Shown here: one piece after another, positions 17,945 to 25,140 of the stretch | Numbering within the stretch: position 1 is the stretch's first letter | How the letters are laid out: each line of letters starts with the position of its first letter | Origin: Pseudolabrys sp. | Lineage (GTDB): Bacteria; Pseudomonadota; Alphaproteobacteria; Rhizobiales; Xanthobacteraceae | NCBI GenBank assembly: GCA_022843325.1 | Contig: JALHNV010000027.1 | Span: 1 to 39,906 of the forward strand | Direction of reading: 5' to 3' | DNA: 39,906 nucleotides | Position numbers and translations under genes: made by a program | The notes under the pieces: model-generated | What the model saw: the letters and a program-made list of their open reading frames with translations, nothing else | What the model was told of the DNA's origin: nothing | Databases searched by the model: none

Positions 17945-18895
17945 CTACCCCGCCCCGCCCGCTTCGGTCTTCAGCCAGGCCGCGCCGCAGGCCTTGGCCA
18001 GTTCGCGCACGCGCAGAATGTAGCCCTGCCGCTCGGTGACCGAGATGACGCCGCGCGCGTCGAGCAGGTTGAAAACGTGGGACGCCTTGATGCACTGGTC
18101 GTAGGCCGGCAGCGCCATGTCGTGCGCCGCCGCGCCGGCGCTGTAGCCGGCGGCGAGATATTTCTGGCAGGCCGCTTCCGCCATCTTGAACTGCTCGAAC
18201 AGCATCGCGGTGTCGGCGACTTCGAAATTGTGCTTCGAGTATTCGCGCTCGGCCTGCAAAAACACGTCGCCGTAGGTCACCTTCTTGTCGTCGGTGCGGC
18301 CGTTGAAGTTCAGGTCGTAGACGCGGTCGACGCCCTGCACATACATCGCGAGGCGCTCGAGACCGTAGGTCAGTTCGCCCGCCACCGGATCGCATTCGAC
18401 GCCGGCGACCTGCTGGAAGTAGGTGAACTGCGACACCTCCATGCCGTCGCACCAGCATTCCCAGCCGAGCCCCCAGGCGCCCAGCGTCGGGCTTTCCCAG
18501 TCGTCCTCGACAAAACGGATGTCGTGCAATTTCGGATCGACGCCGATGGCGCGCAGCGAGCCGAGATAGAGCTCCTGCAAATCCGGCGGGGACGGCTTCA
18601 GGAGAACCTGAAACTGGTAGTAATGCTGCAGCCGGTTCGGGTTCTCGCCATAGCGGCCGTCCTTGGGCCGGCGCGACGGCTGCACATAGGCGGCGTTCCA
18701 CGGCTTCGGCCCCAGCGCCCGCAGCGTCGTCGCCGGGTGGAAGGTGCCCGCCCCCACCTCCATGTCATAGGGCTGCAAAATAACGCAGCCCCACGACGCC
18801 CAGTACTGCTGGAGCGCGAGAATGAGGCCCTGGAACGAGCGCGCCGGGTCCAGATTGGCCGGACGCGTATCGTTGCTGGCGAGAAGGTCAGCCAT
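17945..18895 (-). CDS. glyQ: Glycine-tRNA ligase alpha subunit
   Basis: A 316-residue class II synthetase subunit that activates glycine and charges tRNA(Gly) together with GlyS. It contains [20 protein letters not shown] at its start, [20 protein letters not shown] (motif 2 region), and the motif 3 segment [12 protein letters not shown], all diagnostic. The ATG at 18895 is chosen; a GTG at 18922 is possible but neither has a clear Shine-Dalgarno. glyS follows on the same strand after a 623-bp interval holding the DUF559 unit, instead of the usual close spacing. Confidence 0.95.
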   Translation of the reverse strand: MADLLASNDTRPANLDPARSFQGLILALQQYWASWGCVILQPYDMEVGAGTFHPATTLRALGPKPWNAAYVQPSRRPKDGRYGENPNRLQHYYQFQVLLKPSPPDLQELYLGSLRAIGVDPKLHDIRFVEDDWESPTLGAWGLGWECWCDGMEVSQFTYFQQVAGVECDPVAGELTYGLERLAMYVQGVDRVYDLNFNGRTDDKKVTYGDVFLQAEREYSKHNFEVADTAMLFEQFKMAEAACQKYLAAGYSAGAAAHDMALPAYDQCIKASHVFNLLDARGVISVTERQGYILRVRELAKACGAAWLKTEAGGAG

Positions 18896-19086
18896 TTGAT
18901 TGGACACAGGTTTTTGGAGCACGGGAACGGCCGGAACCTATCGGCGGCCCCGGAGGGGGTCAAGCCGCGCCTGAAAAAGCCGAGTTCCGAAAATTTTAGG
19001 AACTCGTTTTACGGGGCTTTGAACCGGAACGACTAGGCTGGCGACGAATTAATGCAACGTCATTTTGGTGAAGAGGACATTTACCA

Positions 19087-19176
19087 ATGCTGGCATTTCA
19101 ACTCGGCGGCCTGTTGCTCGTCATGCTGTTCATCGGCAGCCTCGTCACCGGAGACCCGCGCCGCCTCAATCAGTAG
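19087..19176 (+). CDS. Very small single-helix membrane peptide (29 aa)
   Basis: ATG 19087 to TAG 19174-19176, preceded by GAAGAGGA about 9 bases upstream. The product is one hydrophobic helix (LGGLLLVMLFIGSLV) followed by a short TGDPRRLNQ tail, with basic residues placing the C-terminus in the cytoplasm. Function unknown. It runs convergent to, and ends 3 bp from, another small membrane protein gene. The short length makes the call tentative. Confidence 0.5.
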   Translation: MLAFQLGGLLLVMLFIGSLVTGDPRRLNQ

Positions 19177-19179
19177 ACA

Positions 19180-19377
19180 CTACGGCCGGTATTCGCCGGT
19201 CACCGGATCGCGGCGCAATGTCGGTCGGCGTTCCTGCACCCGGACCTTGGCGCGCACGCGGCGGGCATCCAGCTCGTCGTTGACGCGGCGCACTTCCCGC
19301 ACCACCCAATGCACGACCATGGCGCCGCCGACGGCGACCAGCGTCCATTTCACCAGCGGCGACAGCAATAACGGCAT
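19180..19377 (-). CDS. Small hypothetical membrane protein (65 aa)
   Basis: One N-terminal membrane helix (residues 3-26, LLLSPLVKWTLVAVGGAMVV) is followed by a strongly basic cytoplasmic helix (EVRRVNDELDARRVRAKVRV) and a tail ending RRDPVTGEYRP. The start has a textbook AAGGAG 7 bases upstream, which supports a real gene. The closing DPVTGEYRP resembles the DPATGYRNDF tail of the secreted protein at 23867, a short motif seen at the ends of some small proteins. No known family was recognised. Confidence 0.7.
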   Translation of the reverse strand: MPLLLSPLVKWTLVAVGGAMVVHWVVREVRRVNDELDARRVRAKVRVQERRPTLRRDPVTGEYRP

Positions 19378-19443
19378 GGCGACTCCTTGCGGTGTGGCGG
19401 CGATGACAGCCTGAGATTCAATCTGGGCGATTTCGCGGCTGCG

Positions 19444-20364
19444 TCACAGCCCGTAGCGCGACCATAACGCCCGCGTTTCCAGCGCCGAAATCGTATCATC
19501 GGCAAGACCGCCACCGGCAAGACCCGGGCTGCCATTGAGCAGGCCCGCGAGGTTCACCCCCGGCCGGGCACGTCCGAACATGCTGCGCTCGACGGCAACC
19601 AGCGGCGTGCGCACCTTGTCGCCGTAGCGTTCGCGCAAGGTCGCGCGCAGATCGCCGATGCGATCGGCCAGGCCGAGGTCGATGGCGCGCTGCGCGGTCC
19701 AGAATTCGCCCGAGAACAACGTCTTGTCGGTGCCGGTCAGCCGGGCGCCGCGGCGCGCCTTCACCAGCGCGATGAAATCCTGATGGATCTCCTTCTGGAT
19801 CGCGGTGATCCGCTTCACGTCTTCCGGCTTCTCCGGAAGAAACGGATCGAGCATCACCTTGCGGTCGCCGGCGGTGTAGACGCGGCGCTCGACGCCGAGC
19901 TTCTGCATCAGTTCGGTGAAGCCGAACGAGGCGCCGACCACGCCGATCGAGCCGACGATGGAAAAACGGTCGCAGACGATCTCGTCGGCGGCGCAGGCCA
20001 GCATGTAGCCGCCGGAGGCGCCGACATCCTCGATGAAGGCAATCACCGGAATCTGCTTTTCCTCCGCCAGTTGCCGGATGCGCAGATACAGCAGATGCGA
20101 CTGCGACGGCGAGCCGCCGGGCGAATTGATGATCAGCGCCACGGCGCGGGCGTTGCGGGTCTCGAAGGCGCGCTCCAGCGCGCGGGCGACCGTCGACAGC
20201 ATCAGTCCCGGCCGCAGCGGCGCGGCCACGCCGATCGCACCTGACAGCCGCACCACCGGCACCACCGGAATGTCGGGGCGGAAGCGCGGCGGCAGCATCA
20301 TGCGCAGGGCATCGAGCGGGCGTTTGAAAATGTCGGGCATGGGAGACGTCGGGGAGGTGGCCAT
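19444..20364 (-). CDS. S49 family serine peptidase (SppA/SohB type)
   Basis: A 306-residue peptidase of the signal peptide peptidase A family, of the short single-domain kind. The crotonase-like core includes ALIINSPGGSPSQS; the nucleophile is probably Ser117 in VGASGGYMLACAADEI and the general base Lys169 in TAGDRKVML, with the 52-residue spacing usual for single-domain SppA proteins. No clear N-terminal membrane helix is seen, so it may be a peripheral membrane or cytoplasmic form. Of three possible starts (20394, 20364, 20340) 20364 is taken; none has a good Shine-Dalgarno. It is flanked by short membrane-peptide genes. Confidence 0.88.
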   Translation of the reverse strand: MATSPTSPMPDIFKRPLDALRMMLPPRFRPDIPVVPVVRLSGAIGVAAPLRPGLMLSTVARALERAFETRNARAVALIINSPGGSPSQSHLLYLRIRQLAEEKQIPVIAFIEDVGASGGYMLACAADEIVCDRFSIVGSIGVVGASFGFTELMQKLGVERRVYTAGDRKVMLDPFLPEKPEDVKRITAIQKEIHQDFIALVKARRGARLTGTDKTLFSGEFWTAQRAIDLGLADRIGDLRATLRERYGDKVRTPLVAVERSMFGRARPGVNLAGLLNGSPGLAGGGLADDTISALETRALWSRYGL

Positions 20365-20483
20365 GCGGCAGTTAAGGCAGCCTGGGCCATCCAAGTCAAA
20401 ACACAGGCCGGTGTGACGGCGGACCGATTGACGCGGTGGGCCTGCATCGCCCCGTCAATCTGCCAAACGGCAGGTGCGATGCA

Positions 20484-20514
20484 GCATTTTTTTGGCTTGT
20501 GGCCCAAAAAATGC
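20484..20514 (+). promoter_or_regulatory. AT-stem hairpin upstream of a small membrane peptide gene
   Basis: GCATTTTTT (20484 on) pairs with AAAAAATGC (ending 20514), with an inner GGC/GGC(C) pairing and a short loop, giving a stem that has both an A-run and a T-run. It lies 84 bases before the ATG at 20598 in a locally AT-rich stretch that also contains TTGCCT and TAGAAT promoter-like words. It could be a terminator for either strand or a leader structure; which one is unknown. Confidence 0.35.
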
Positions 20515-20597
20515 CCGTTATTGCCTATTCTTTAACTACAAGAAATTTATTGCTCTGCGGTAGAATCTCCCTGCTGGACTACTCTATAGGCGTGTCG

Positions 20598-20741
20598 ATG
20601 GATACCAAGCTGACCCTCCTGTTCGTGCTGATCGGCGTCCTGATCGGTCTGTCGCATCTCACCGAAGCCCGGCTGGAAAGCTGGCGCCTCCGCGTCGCCG
20701 GCCTGCGCCGGCGCGCCCTGATGACCCGCCGCCGCGCCTAG
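20598..20741 (+). CDS. Small single-helix membrane peptide (47 aa)
   Basis: ATG 20598 to TAG 20739-20741. Residues 4-20 form one membrane helix (KLTLLFVLIGVLIGLSHL), followed by an arginine-rich amphipathic tail (SWRLRVAGLRRRALMTRRRA), so the C-terminus should lie in the cytoplasm near membrane or nucleic acid. The upstream region is AT-rich and promoter-like. Its stop overlaps the end of the convergent methyltransferase gene by four bases. Function unknown. Confidence 0.55.
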   Translation: MDTKLTLLFVLIGVLIGLSHLTEARLESWRLRVAGLRRRALMTRRRA

Positions 20742-21508
20742 TCAAACGCCAGCGATTCGCCGCCGCGCAGCACCGCTTCCGCCGCTGCCGACGGTTTGCC
20801 GTCATCGCCATTGAGAATTAACGCGCGGCATTCGCGCCAGCCGTCGCCGCCGCCCTTCACCGCCCGCACCAGCACGCGGATTGGGCCGGCCCCGGGGCGC
20901 GGCAGCACCGGCCGAAGGGCGACATCGCCGAACCCGTTGGCCAAAGCCTCGCGCACGCCATCGATTCCGTCCGCCCGCCAGACCAGCGTCAGCACACCGT
21001 GCGGCTTCAACAGCCCGGCGGCGCTCGCCACCCAGCGCGCCAGCAGGCCCGGCGCGGCAACATGGGCCAGGCGCCGCCGCGGATCGGGCGACACGTTCAG
21101 GCTGCGGGCGTCGTTGAAGGGCGGGTTCATCAGCACATGATCGGTGCTGCCGGCGTCCAGCCCGGCGGCGGCCAGCGCCCGACCGTCTTCCGCATCGGCG
21201 GTGACCGCCCTCACCCGGCCGTCGAGTCCGTTCAGCGCGGCATTGCCGGCCGCCAGCCCGCTCAACGCCGGATCGATCTCGACCAGCGTGACGGTGAGCC
21301 CGGCCACGCGCACGGCCAGCGCCAGACCGGCGCTGCCGATGCCGGCGCCCAGATCGACCGCGCGATCGCCGGGCTGTGGGTCGCTCGCCGCCGCCAGCAG
21401 CATGGCATCGTGACCGACGCGGTGCCCGCGCAACGGCTGGCGCAGCCGCAGGCGTCCGCCGAGCACGGCGTCTTCGCTGGTGCCGCCGATGTCGATGTCA
21501 GCCGGCAT
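20738..21508 (-). CDS. TrmN6-like SAM-dependent methyltransferase
   Basis: A 256-residue Rossmann-fold methyltransferase. SAM binds at AVDLGAGIGSAGLALA, the acidic strand is VTLVEIDP, and the catalytic MNPPF motif (in HVLMNPPFNDARS) is that of N6-adenine methyltransferases. The closest known type is tRNA1(Val) A37 N6-methyltransferase (TrmN6/YfiC); related proteins are annotated only as methyltransferases. The ATG at 21508 overlaps the DUF2007 stop by 11 bases, indicating coupling in a three-gene operon with the glycosyltransferase upstream. It starts with PADIDIGGTSEDAVLGGRL, the normal beginning of the family in alphaproteobacteria. Confidence 0.85.
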   Translation of the reverse strand: MPADIDIGGTSEDAVLGGRLRLRQPLRGHRVGHDAMLLAAASDPQPGDRAVDLGAGIGSAGLALAVRVAGLTVTLVEIDPALSGLAAGNAALNGLDGRVRAVTADAEDGRALAAAGLDAGSTDHVLMNPPFNDARSLNVSPDPRRRLAHVAAPGLLARWVASAAGLLKPHGVLTLVWRADGIDGVREALANGFGDVALRPVLPRPGAGPIRVLVRAVKGGGDGWRECRALILNGDDGKPSAAAEAVLRGGESLAFD

Positions 21509-21728
21509 CGGGGCGGAGTTCGTGGCCGAGCTGCGCGTCTTCCAGCACGCGGCGCGCTTCCGGCACATCGTCGTCGGCCACCAGCACGCGGCGCGGCAGC
21601 ACGCCGATCGAACCCTCCAGCACGCTCATGTTCTGGTCGAACACCATCGAGCGGATGCCGGCGCCGTCGAGCAGCGCCACCACGGCCGAGACCAGGACCA
21701 TGTCGTTGGTGCGGACGATCTCCCTCAT
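21498..21728 (-). CDS. DUF2007 domain protein
   Basis: A 76-residue single-domain protein of the DUF2007 family (labelled as putative signal-transducing protein). It has the ferredoxin-like/ACT-like pattern: EIVRTNDMVLVSAVVALLDGAGI, then FDQNMSVLEGSIG, then RVLVADDDVPEARRVLED. No enzyme activity is known. It is translationally coupled to both neighbours (ATGA overlap with the glycosyltransferase, 11-base overlap with the methyltransferase). Confidence 0.88.
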   Translation of the reverse strand: MREIVRTNDMVLVSAVVALLDGAGIRSMVFDQNMSVLEGSIGVLPRRVLVADDDVPEARRVLEDAQLGHELRPDAG

Positions 21729-22762
21729 CGCGAACGCCGCTCATCGCCGGGCGCGCGATGCGCGAGATAGGCGAGCAGCTTCATTTCGCGGCGGCCGCGC
21801 GTCACGGTGTCGAGCACCAGCCCGACCGCGAGCGCCAGAAACGACATGCCGACCAGTCCCATCGACAGCACCGCGGTCGGCAGCCGCGGCACGGTGTGCG
21901 TCTCAAGGAAAGTGATGAGAACAGGAACGCCGAGCCCAAGCGCCGCCAGCGCCAGCACCGCGGAGATGATGCCGAAAAAGGGCAGCGGCCGCTCGGTGCG
22001 GTAGAGCTGGAAGATGGTCCACAGAATGCGCAGGCCGTCGCCCCAGGTGTTGAGCTTGGAGGCTGACCCTTCCGGCCGCGCGTAATAGGGCGTGTCGATT
22101 TCGGCCGAGGCCAGCCCCAGTTCGAGCGCGTGAATGGTCAGTTCGGTCTCGATCTCGAAGCCGCCGGACAGCACCGGGAACGACTTGACGAAGCGGCGCG
22201 AGAACACCCGGTAGCCGGACAGCATGTCCTTGAACGAGGCGCCGAACACCGAAGCGACGAAGGAGGTCAGCAGCCAGTTGCCGGTGCGGTGACCGGCGCG
22301 ATAGGCGGCCTGCTCCTGGTCGATGCGGTTGCCGACGACCATGTCGAGCCGCTCGGCGAGCAGCCGGTCGATCATGCTCCGGACGCTAGGGGCGTCGTAG
22401 GTGGCATCGCCGTCGACCAGCACGTAGATGTCGGCCTCGACGTCGGTGAACATGCGCCGCACCACAAAGCCCTTGCCTTGCTGGCGCTCCCGGAACACCT
22501 CGGCGCCGGCGGCGCGGGCGGCGGCGGCCGTATTGTCGGTCGAGTTGTTGTCGAAAACGAAAATGGTGGCGTTCGGCAGCGCCGCCTGAAAGTCGTGCAC
22601 GACCTTGGCGACCGCCACTTCCTCATTGTAGCACGGCACCAGCACGGCGATCCGGTACCGTTCCAGACCGCGCCGCGCCGCCCCTGCACCCGCCGCCGCA
22701 CCCGCCGCCGTTGTCGAATCCGTGATCGTCAAACCCAAGCCCCCTGCCGAGCCATGCGTCAA
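21725..22762 (-). CDS. Family 2 glycosyltransferase with two C-terminal membrane helices
   Basis: A GT-A glycosyltransferase of the dolichyl-phosphate mannosyltransferase/GtrB-like group, up to 345 residues. Nucleotide-sugar binding starts at IAVLVPCYNEEVAV; metal binding is at VLVDGDATYD; VGNRI and DMLSGYRVFSRRF follow. Two hydrophobic helices near the C-terminus (FFGIISAVLALAALGLGVPV and a second one) anchor it in the membrane, so it probably charges a polyprenyl-phosphate carrier. No ATG fits: TTG at 22762 or at 22732 (AGGGGG 7 bases upstream, better) are the candidate starts. An ATG with AAAGGA 20 bases upstream opens only a four-codon frame. Confidence 0.87.
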   Translation of the reverse strand: MTHGSAGGLGLTITDSTTAAGAAAGAGAARRGLERYRIAVLVPCYNEEVAVAKVVHDFQAALPNATIFVFDNNSTDNTAAAARAAGAEVFRERQQGKGFVVRRMFTDVEADIYVLVDGDATYDAPSVRSMIDRLLAERLDMVVGNRIDQEQAAYRAGHRTGNWLLTSFVASVFGASFKDMLSGYRVFSRRFVKSFPVLSGGFEIETELTIHALELGLASAEIDTPYYARPEGSASKLNTWGDGLRILWTIFQLYRTERPLPFFGIISAVLALAALGLGVPVLITFLETHTVPRLPTAVLSMGLVGMSFLALAVGLVLDTVTRGRREMKLLAYLAHRAPGDERRSR

Positions 22763-22790
22763 AGTGACGTCATTGTCCTTTCTAACGCAC

Positions 22791-22819
22791 TTGCCCGCTT
22801 AACATAGCGTTTCTATGCT
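22791..22819 (+). promoter_or_regulatory. Candidate sigma-70 promoter of the polyprenyl diphosphate synthase gene
   Basis: TTGCCC (22791-22796) and TATGCT (22814-22819) are separated by exactly 17 bases, 4/6 matches each, with the extended CTTG...CTATG form common in alphaproteobacteria. A start near 22826 would give a leader of about 23 bases containing the GGAG ribosome site. Confidence 0.45.
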
Positions 22820-22848
22820 CCCGCGTCCTTGCGTACCGGAGAAGCATC

Positions 22849-23859
22849 TTGGCCGTCATCGTTCCGTTCGAAAGTCACCAGTCCGCGTCCATCGACCGCC
22901 TGACCGCGTTACTGGCGCCCGACATGGAGCGCGTCAACGCCACCATTCTGGCGCGCACCGGCTCCGACGTGACCATGATCCCGGAAGTCGCCAACCACCT
23001 GATTTCGTCCGGCGGCAAGCGGCTGCGGCCGATGCTGACGCTGGCGATGGCCAAGCTCGCCGGCTACAGCGGCGACGGCCACATCAAGCTTGCGGCGGCG
23101 GTCGAGTTCATGCACACCGCGACGCTGCTGCACGACGACGTGGTCGACGAGAGCGACATGCGCCGCGGCAAGGCGGCCGCCCGCATGGTCTGGGGCAACG
23201 AGGCGAGCGTCTTGGTCGGCGACTTTCTGCTCGGCCAGGCCTTCAAGATGATGGTCGAAGTCGGCAACCTGCATTGCCTCGATATCCTGTCGACCGCGGC
23301 TTCGGTGATCGCCGAGGGCGAAGTCATGCAGCTCGGCGCCGCCAAGAACACCGCCACCAACGAAGACGAATACATGGCGGTGATCCGCGCCAAGACCGCG
23401 GAGCTGTTCGGCGCTGCCTGCGAGGTCGGCCCGGCACTGGCGATGAAGGATCGCACCGAACTTGCCGCCTGCCGCTCGTTCGGCATGAACCTCGGCATCG
23501 CCTTCCAGCTGGTCGACGACGCGCTCGACTATGGCGGCAAGTCGGCCAAGCTCGGCAAGAACGTCGGCGACGATTTCCGCGAAGGCAAGATCACGCTGCC
23601 GGTGGTGCTGTCATTCCGCCGCGGCTCGGACAGCGAGCGCGCTTTCTGGAATCGCACGCTGGCCGAGGGCGACGTGCGCGACGGCGATCTCGATACCGCG
23701 CTGGGGCTGATGCAGAAGCATCACGCGCTCGACGACACCATCGGCCGCGCCCGCCATTACGGCGCCATCGCCACCGATGCGCTGGCGCTGGTGCAGAAGT
23801 CGGAAATCAAGACGGCCCTGGAAGAGACCGTCGCCTTCTGCATCGCCCGCGCCCACTAA
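22849..23859 (+). CDS. ispB: Polyprenyl (octaprenyl-type) diphosphate synthase
   Basis: A 336-residue trans-prenyltransferase that extends farnesyl diphosphate with isopentenyl diphosphate to make the ubiquinone side chain. The first Asp-rich motif is HDDVVDESDMRRG (DDVVD at 96-100), the second is LVDDALDYGG (DDALD at 223-227); GGKRLRP binds the diphosphate. Chain length (octa-, nona- or decaprenyl) cannot be fixed by eye; alphaproteobacteria often make Q10. The start is TTG 22849 with GGAG 7 bases upstream; the next in-frame ATG at 22924 would remove conserved N-terminal helices. Confidence 0.92.
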   Translation: MAVIVPFESHQSASIDRLTALLAPDMERVNATILARTGSDVTMIPEVANHLISSGGKRLRPMLTLAMAKLAGYSGDGHIKLAAAVEFMHTATLLHDDVVDESDMRRGKAAARMVWGNEASVLVGDFLLGQAFKMMVEVGNLHCLDILSTAASVIAEGEVMQLGAAKNTATNEDEYMAVIRAKTAELFGAACEVGPALAMKDRTELAACRSFGMNLGIAFQLVDDALDYGGKSAKLGKNVGDDFREGKITLPVVLSFRRGSDSERAFWNRTLAEGDVRDGDLDTALGLMQKHHALDDTIGRARHYGAIATDALALVQKSEIKTALEETVAFCIARAH

Positions 23860-23866
23860 GGCGGCT

Positions 23867-24160
23867 TTAGAAGTCGTTGCGGTATCCGGTCGCCGGGTCG
23901 CGCAGCAACTGGCTGCGGATATAGGGATCGGGGTCCTGGCCGACAAAGTGGCCGTTGGTGAACACCGCCGGCGCGCAGCCGTTCGGCCGCGGCGCGCTGG
24001 TCGAGGTCAGGAAATCCCAGGAGAACGTCTTCGGCACTTCGGCGCAGGCCACGTTGGCCTTGGCCTTCGGCTTGACGCGGGCTGCCGCGGCGGGATCGGC
24101 GGCGGTGAACGCCAGCGCGGCGATGGCGGCAACGGCAACGGCGATCGGATGGCGCTTCAT
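23867..24160 (-). CDS. Small secreted hypothetical protein (97 aa)
   Basis: A signal peptide (residues 1-27, MKRHPIAVAVAAIAALAFTA with cleavage near AAAARV) precedes a ~70-residue mature protein with two cysteines (VACAEVP and PNGCAP), likely a disulfide, and the tail RDPATGYRNDF. The start has GGAG upstream. No known domain was recognised; periplasmic location is inferred. It is convergent with the prenyl synthase gene, 7 bp from its stop. Confidence 0.75.
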   Translation of the reverse strand: MKRHPIAVAVAAIAALAFTAADPAAAARVKPKAKANVACAEVPKTFSWDFLTSTSAPRPNGCAPAVFTNGHFVGQDPDPYIRSQLLRDPATGYRNDF

Positions 24161-24235
24161 TCCATTCTCCTGTTCACGGCCCCTGCCTACCGTCAATTCG
24201 CCAGTGCGGCAACGGTTTCGCGTCAAACGCCCTGT

Positions 24236-25111
24236 TCAGGGGTTTAACGCAACCGAGCCGAAACTGGCCGCGCGCACCCACCAGTCCTTGTGCTCAGTCT
24301 GAAGCCGGCGTGCCGCGCTGGCCGCCTCGGCGGATGACGCGAAAATCGCAAAGCAGGTCGGCCCGGAGCCGGACATCCGCACCAGCCGCGTCCCCGGCAG
24401 TGCCCGCAGCGCCATCATCACGTCGCCGACGGCCGGCTCGCAGACGATGGCCGGCGGCTCGAGATCGTTGTCGTGCAGCTTGAGAAAATCGATCAGCGCC
24501 TCGACCATCGGCGGAACGGTGTCGATGCGCCGCTTGCCGGACATGCCGTTGAATTTGGCGAAGACATCGCGCGTCGCCAGCGGCTTGCCCGGATTGGCCA
24601 GCACCGCCGGCAGATGCGGCAGGTCGATCGGCTCGGACAGCAGGTCGCCAACGCCGCGCATCAGCCGCACCCGGCAGTCGAGACAGACCGGCACGTCGGC
24701 GCCGACGCGCAAACCGGCCGAGGCCAGCCGCGGATCGTCCACCGCCATATGGTTCGCCCGCGCCAAAAGCCGCAAGGCCGCCGCCGCATCGGCCGAGCCG
24801 CCGCCGACGCCGCCGGCCACCGGGATATTCTTTTCCAGCGTGAAGTGGCCGGCCTTCAGCCCGCCTTTGCGCTCGCGCAACGCGGCCACTGCCTTGATCA
24901 CCAGATTGTCCTGGATGGGACCCGCCGCGCCAGCAAACGGCCCGGTCACGTCGAGGCCGAGTTTGTGGCCCGGCTCAAGCGTCAGCCGGTCTGACACGTC
25001 GGCGAAGGCCACCAGGCTTTCCAGCTCGTGATAGCCGTCGGCGCGGCGGCCGAGCACGCGCAGCGTCAGGTTGATCTTGGCGGGAGCAATGTCGACCAGC
25101 GCCGCGCTCAA
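24236..25111 (-). CDS. ispE: 4-diphosphocytidyl-2-C-methyl-D-erythritol kinase
   Basis: A 291-residue GHMP kinase of the MEP isoprenoid pathway, close to the usual IspE length. It begins DIAPAKINLTLRVLGRRADGYHEL, the diagnostic IspE opening; the ATP loop is VAGGVGGGSADAAAAL and the third GHMP motif is RMSGSGPTCFAIF. No ATG fits; TTG 25111 (GAGGG 7 bases upstream) starts just before the conserved strand, while longer forms run into the upstream TPR gene. Together with the prenyl synthase on the other strand it places two isoprenoid steps within 2 kb. Confidence 0.92.
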   Translation of the reverse strand: MSAALVDIAPAKINLTLRVLGRRADGYHELESLVAFADVSDRLTLEPGHKLGLDVTGPFAGAAGPIQDNLVIKAVAALRERKGGLKAGHFTLEKNIPVAGGVGGGSADAAAALRLLARANHMAVDDPRLASAGLRVGADVPVCLDCRVRLMRGVGDLLSEPIDLPHLPAVLANPGKPLATRDVFAKFNGMSGKRRIDTVPPMVEALIDFLKLHDNDLEPPAIVCEPAVGDVMMALRALPGTRLVRMSGSGPTCFAIFASSAEAASAARRLQTEHKDWWVRAASFGSVALNP

Positions 25112-25140
25112 GCGGAGGCCCTCGATTGATGCGGCCGTGC

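Noticed and set aside
17899..17950. Possible CRISPR-like or phage attachment site near the DUF559 gene
   Set aside because: The repeats are palindromic and inverted, not regularly spaced direct repeats with unique spacers, and there is no cas, integrase or tRNA gene.
22763..22790. ATG with a good Shine-Dalgarno as start of the glycosyltransferase gene
   Set aside because: That ATG opens only four codons before a TGA and is out of frame with the glycosyltransferase; it might be a minimal upstream frame, but nothing supports it.
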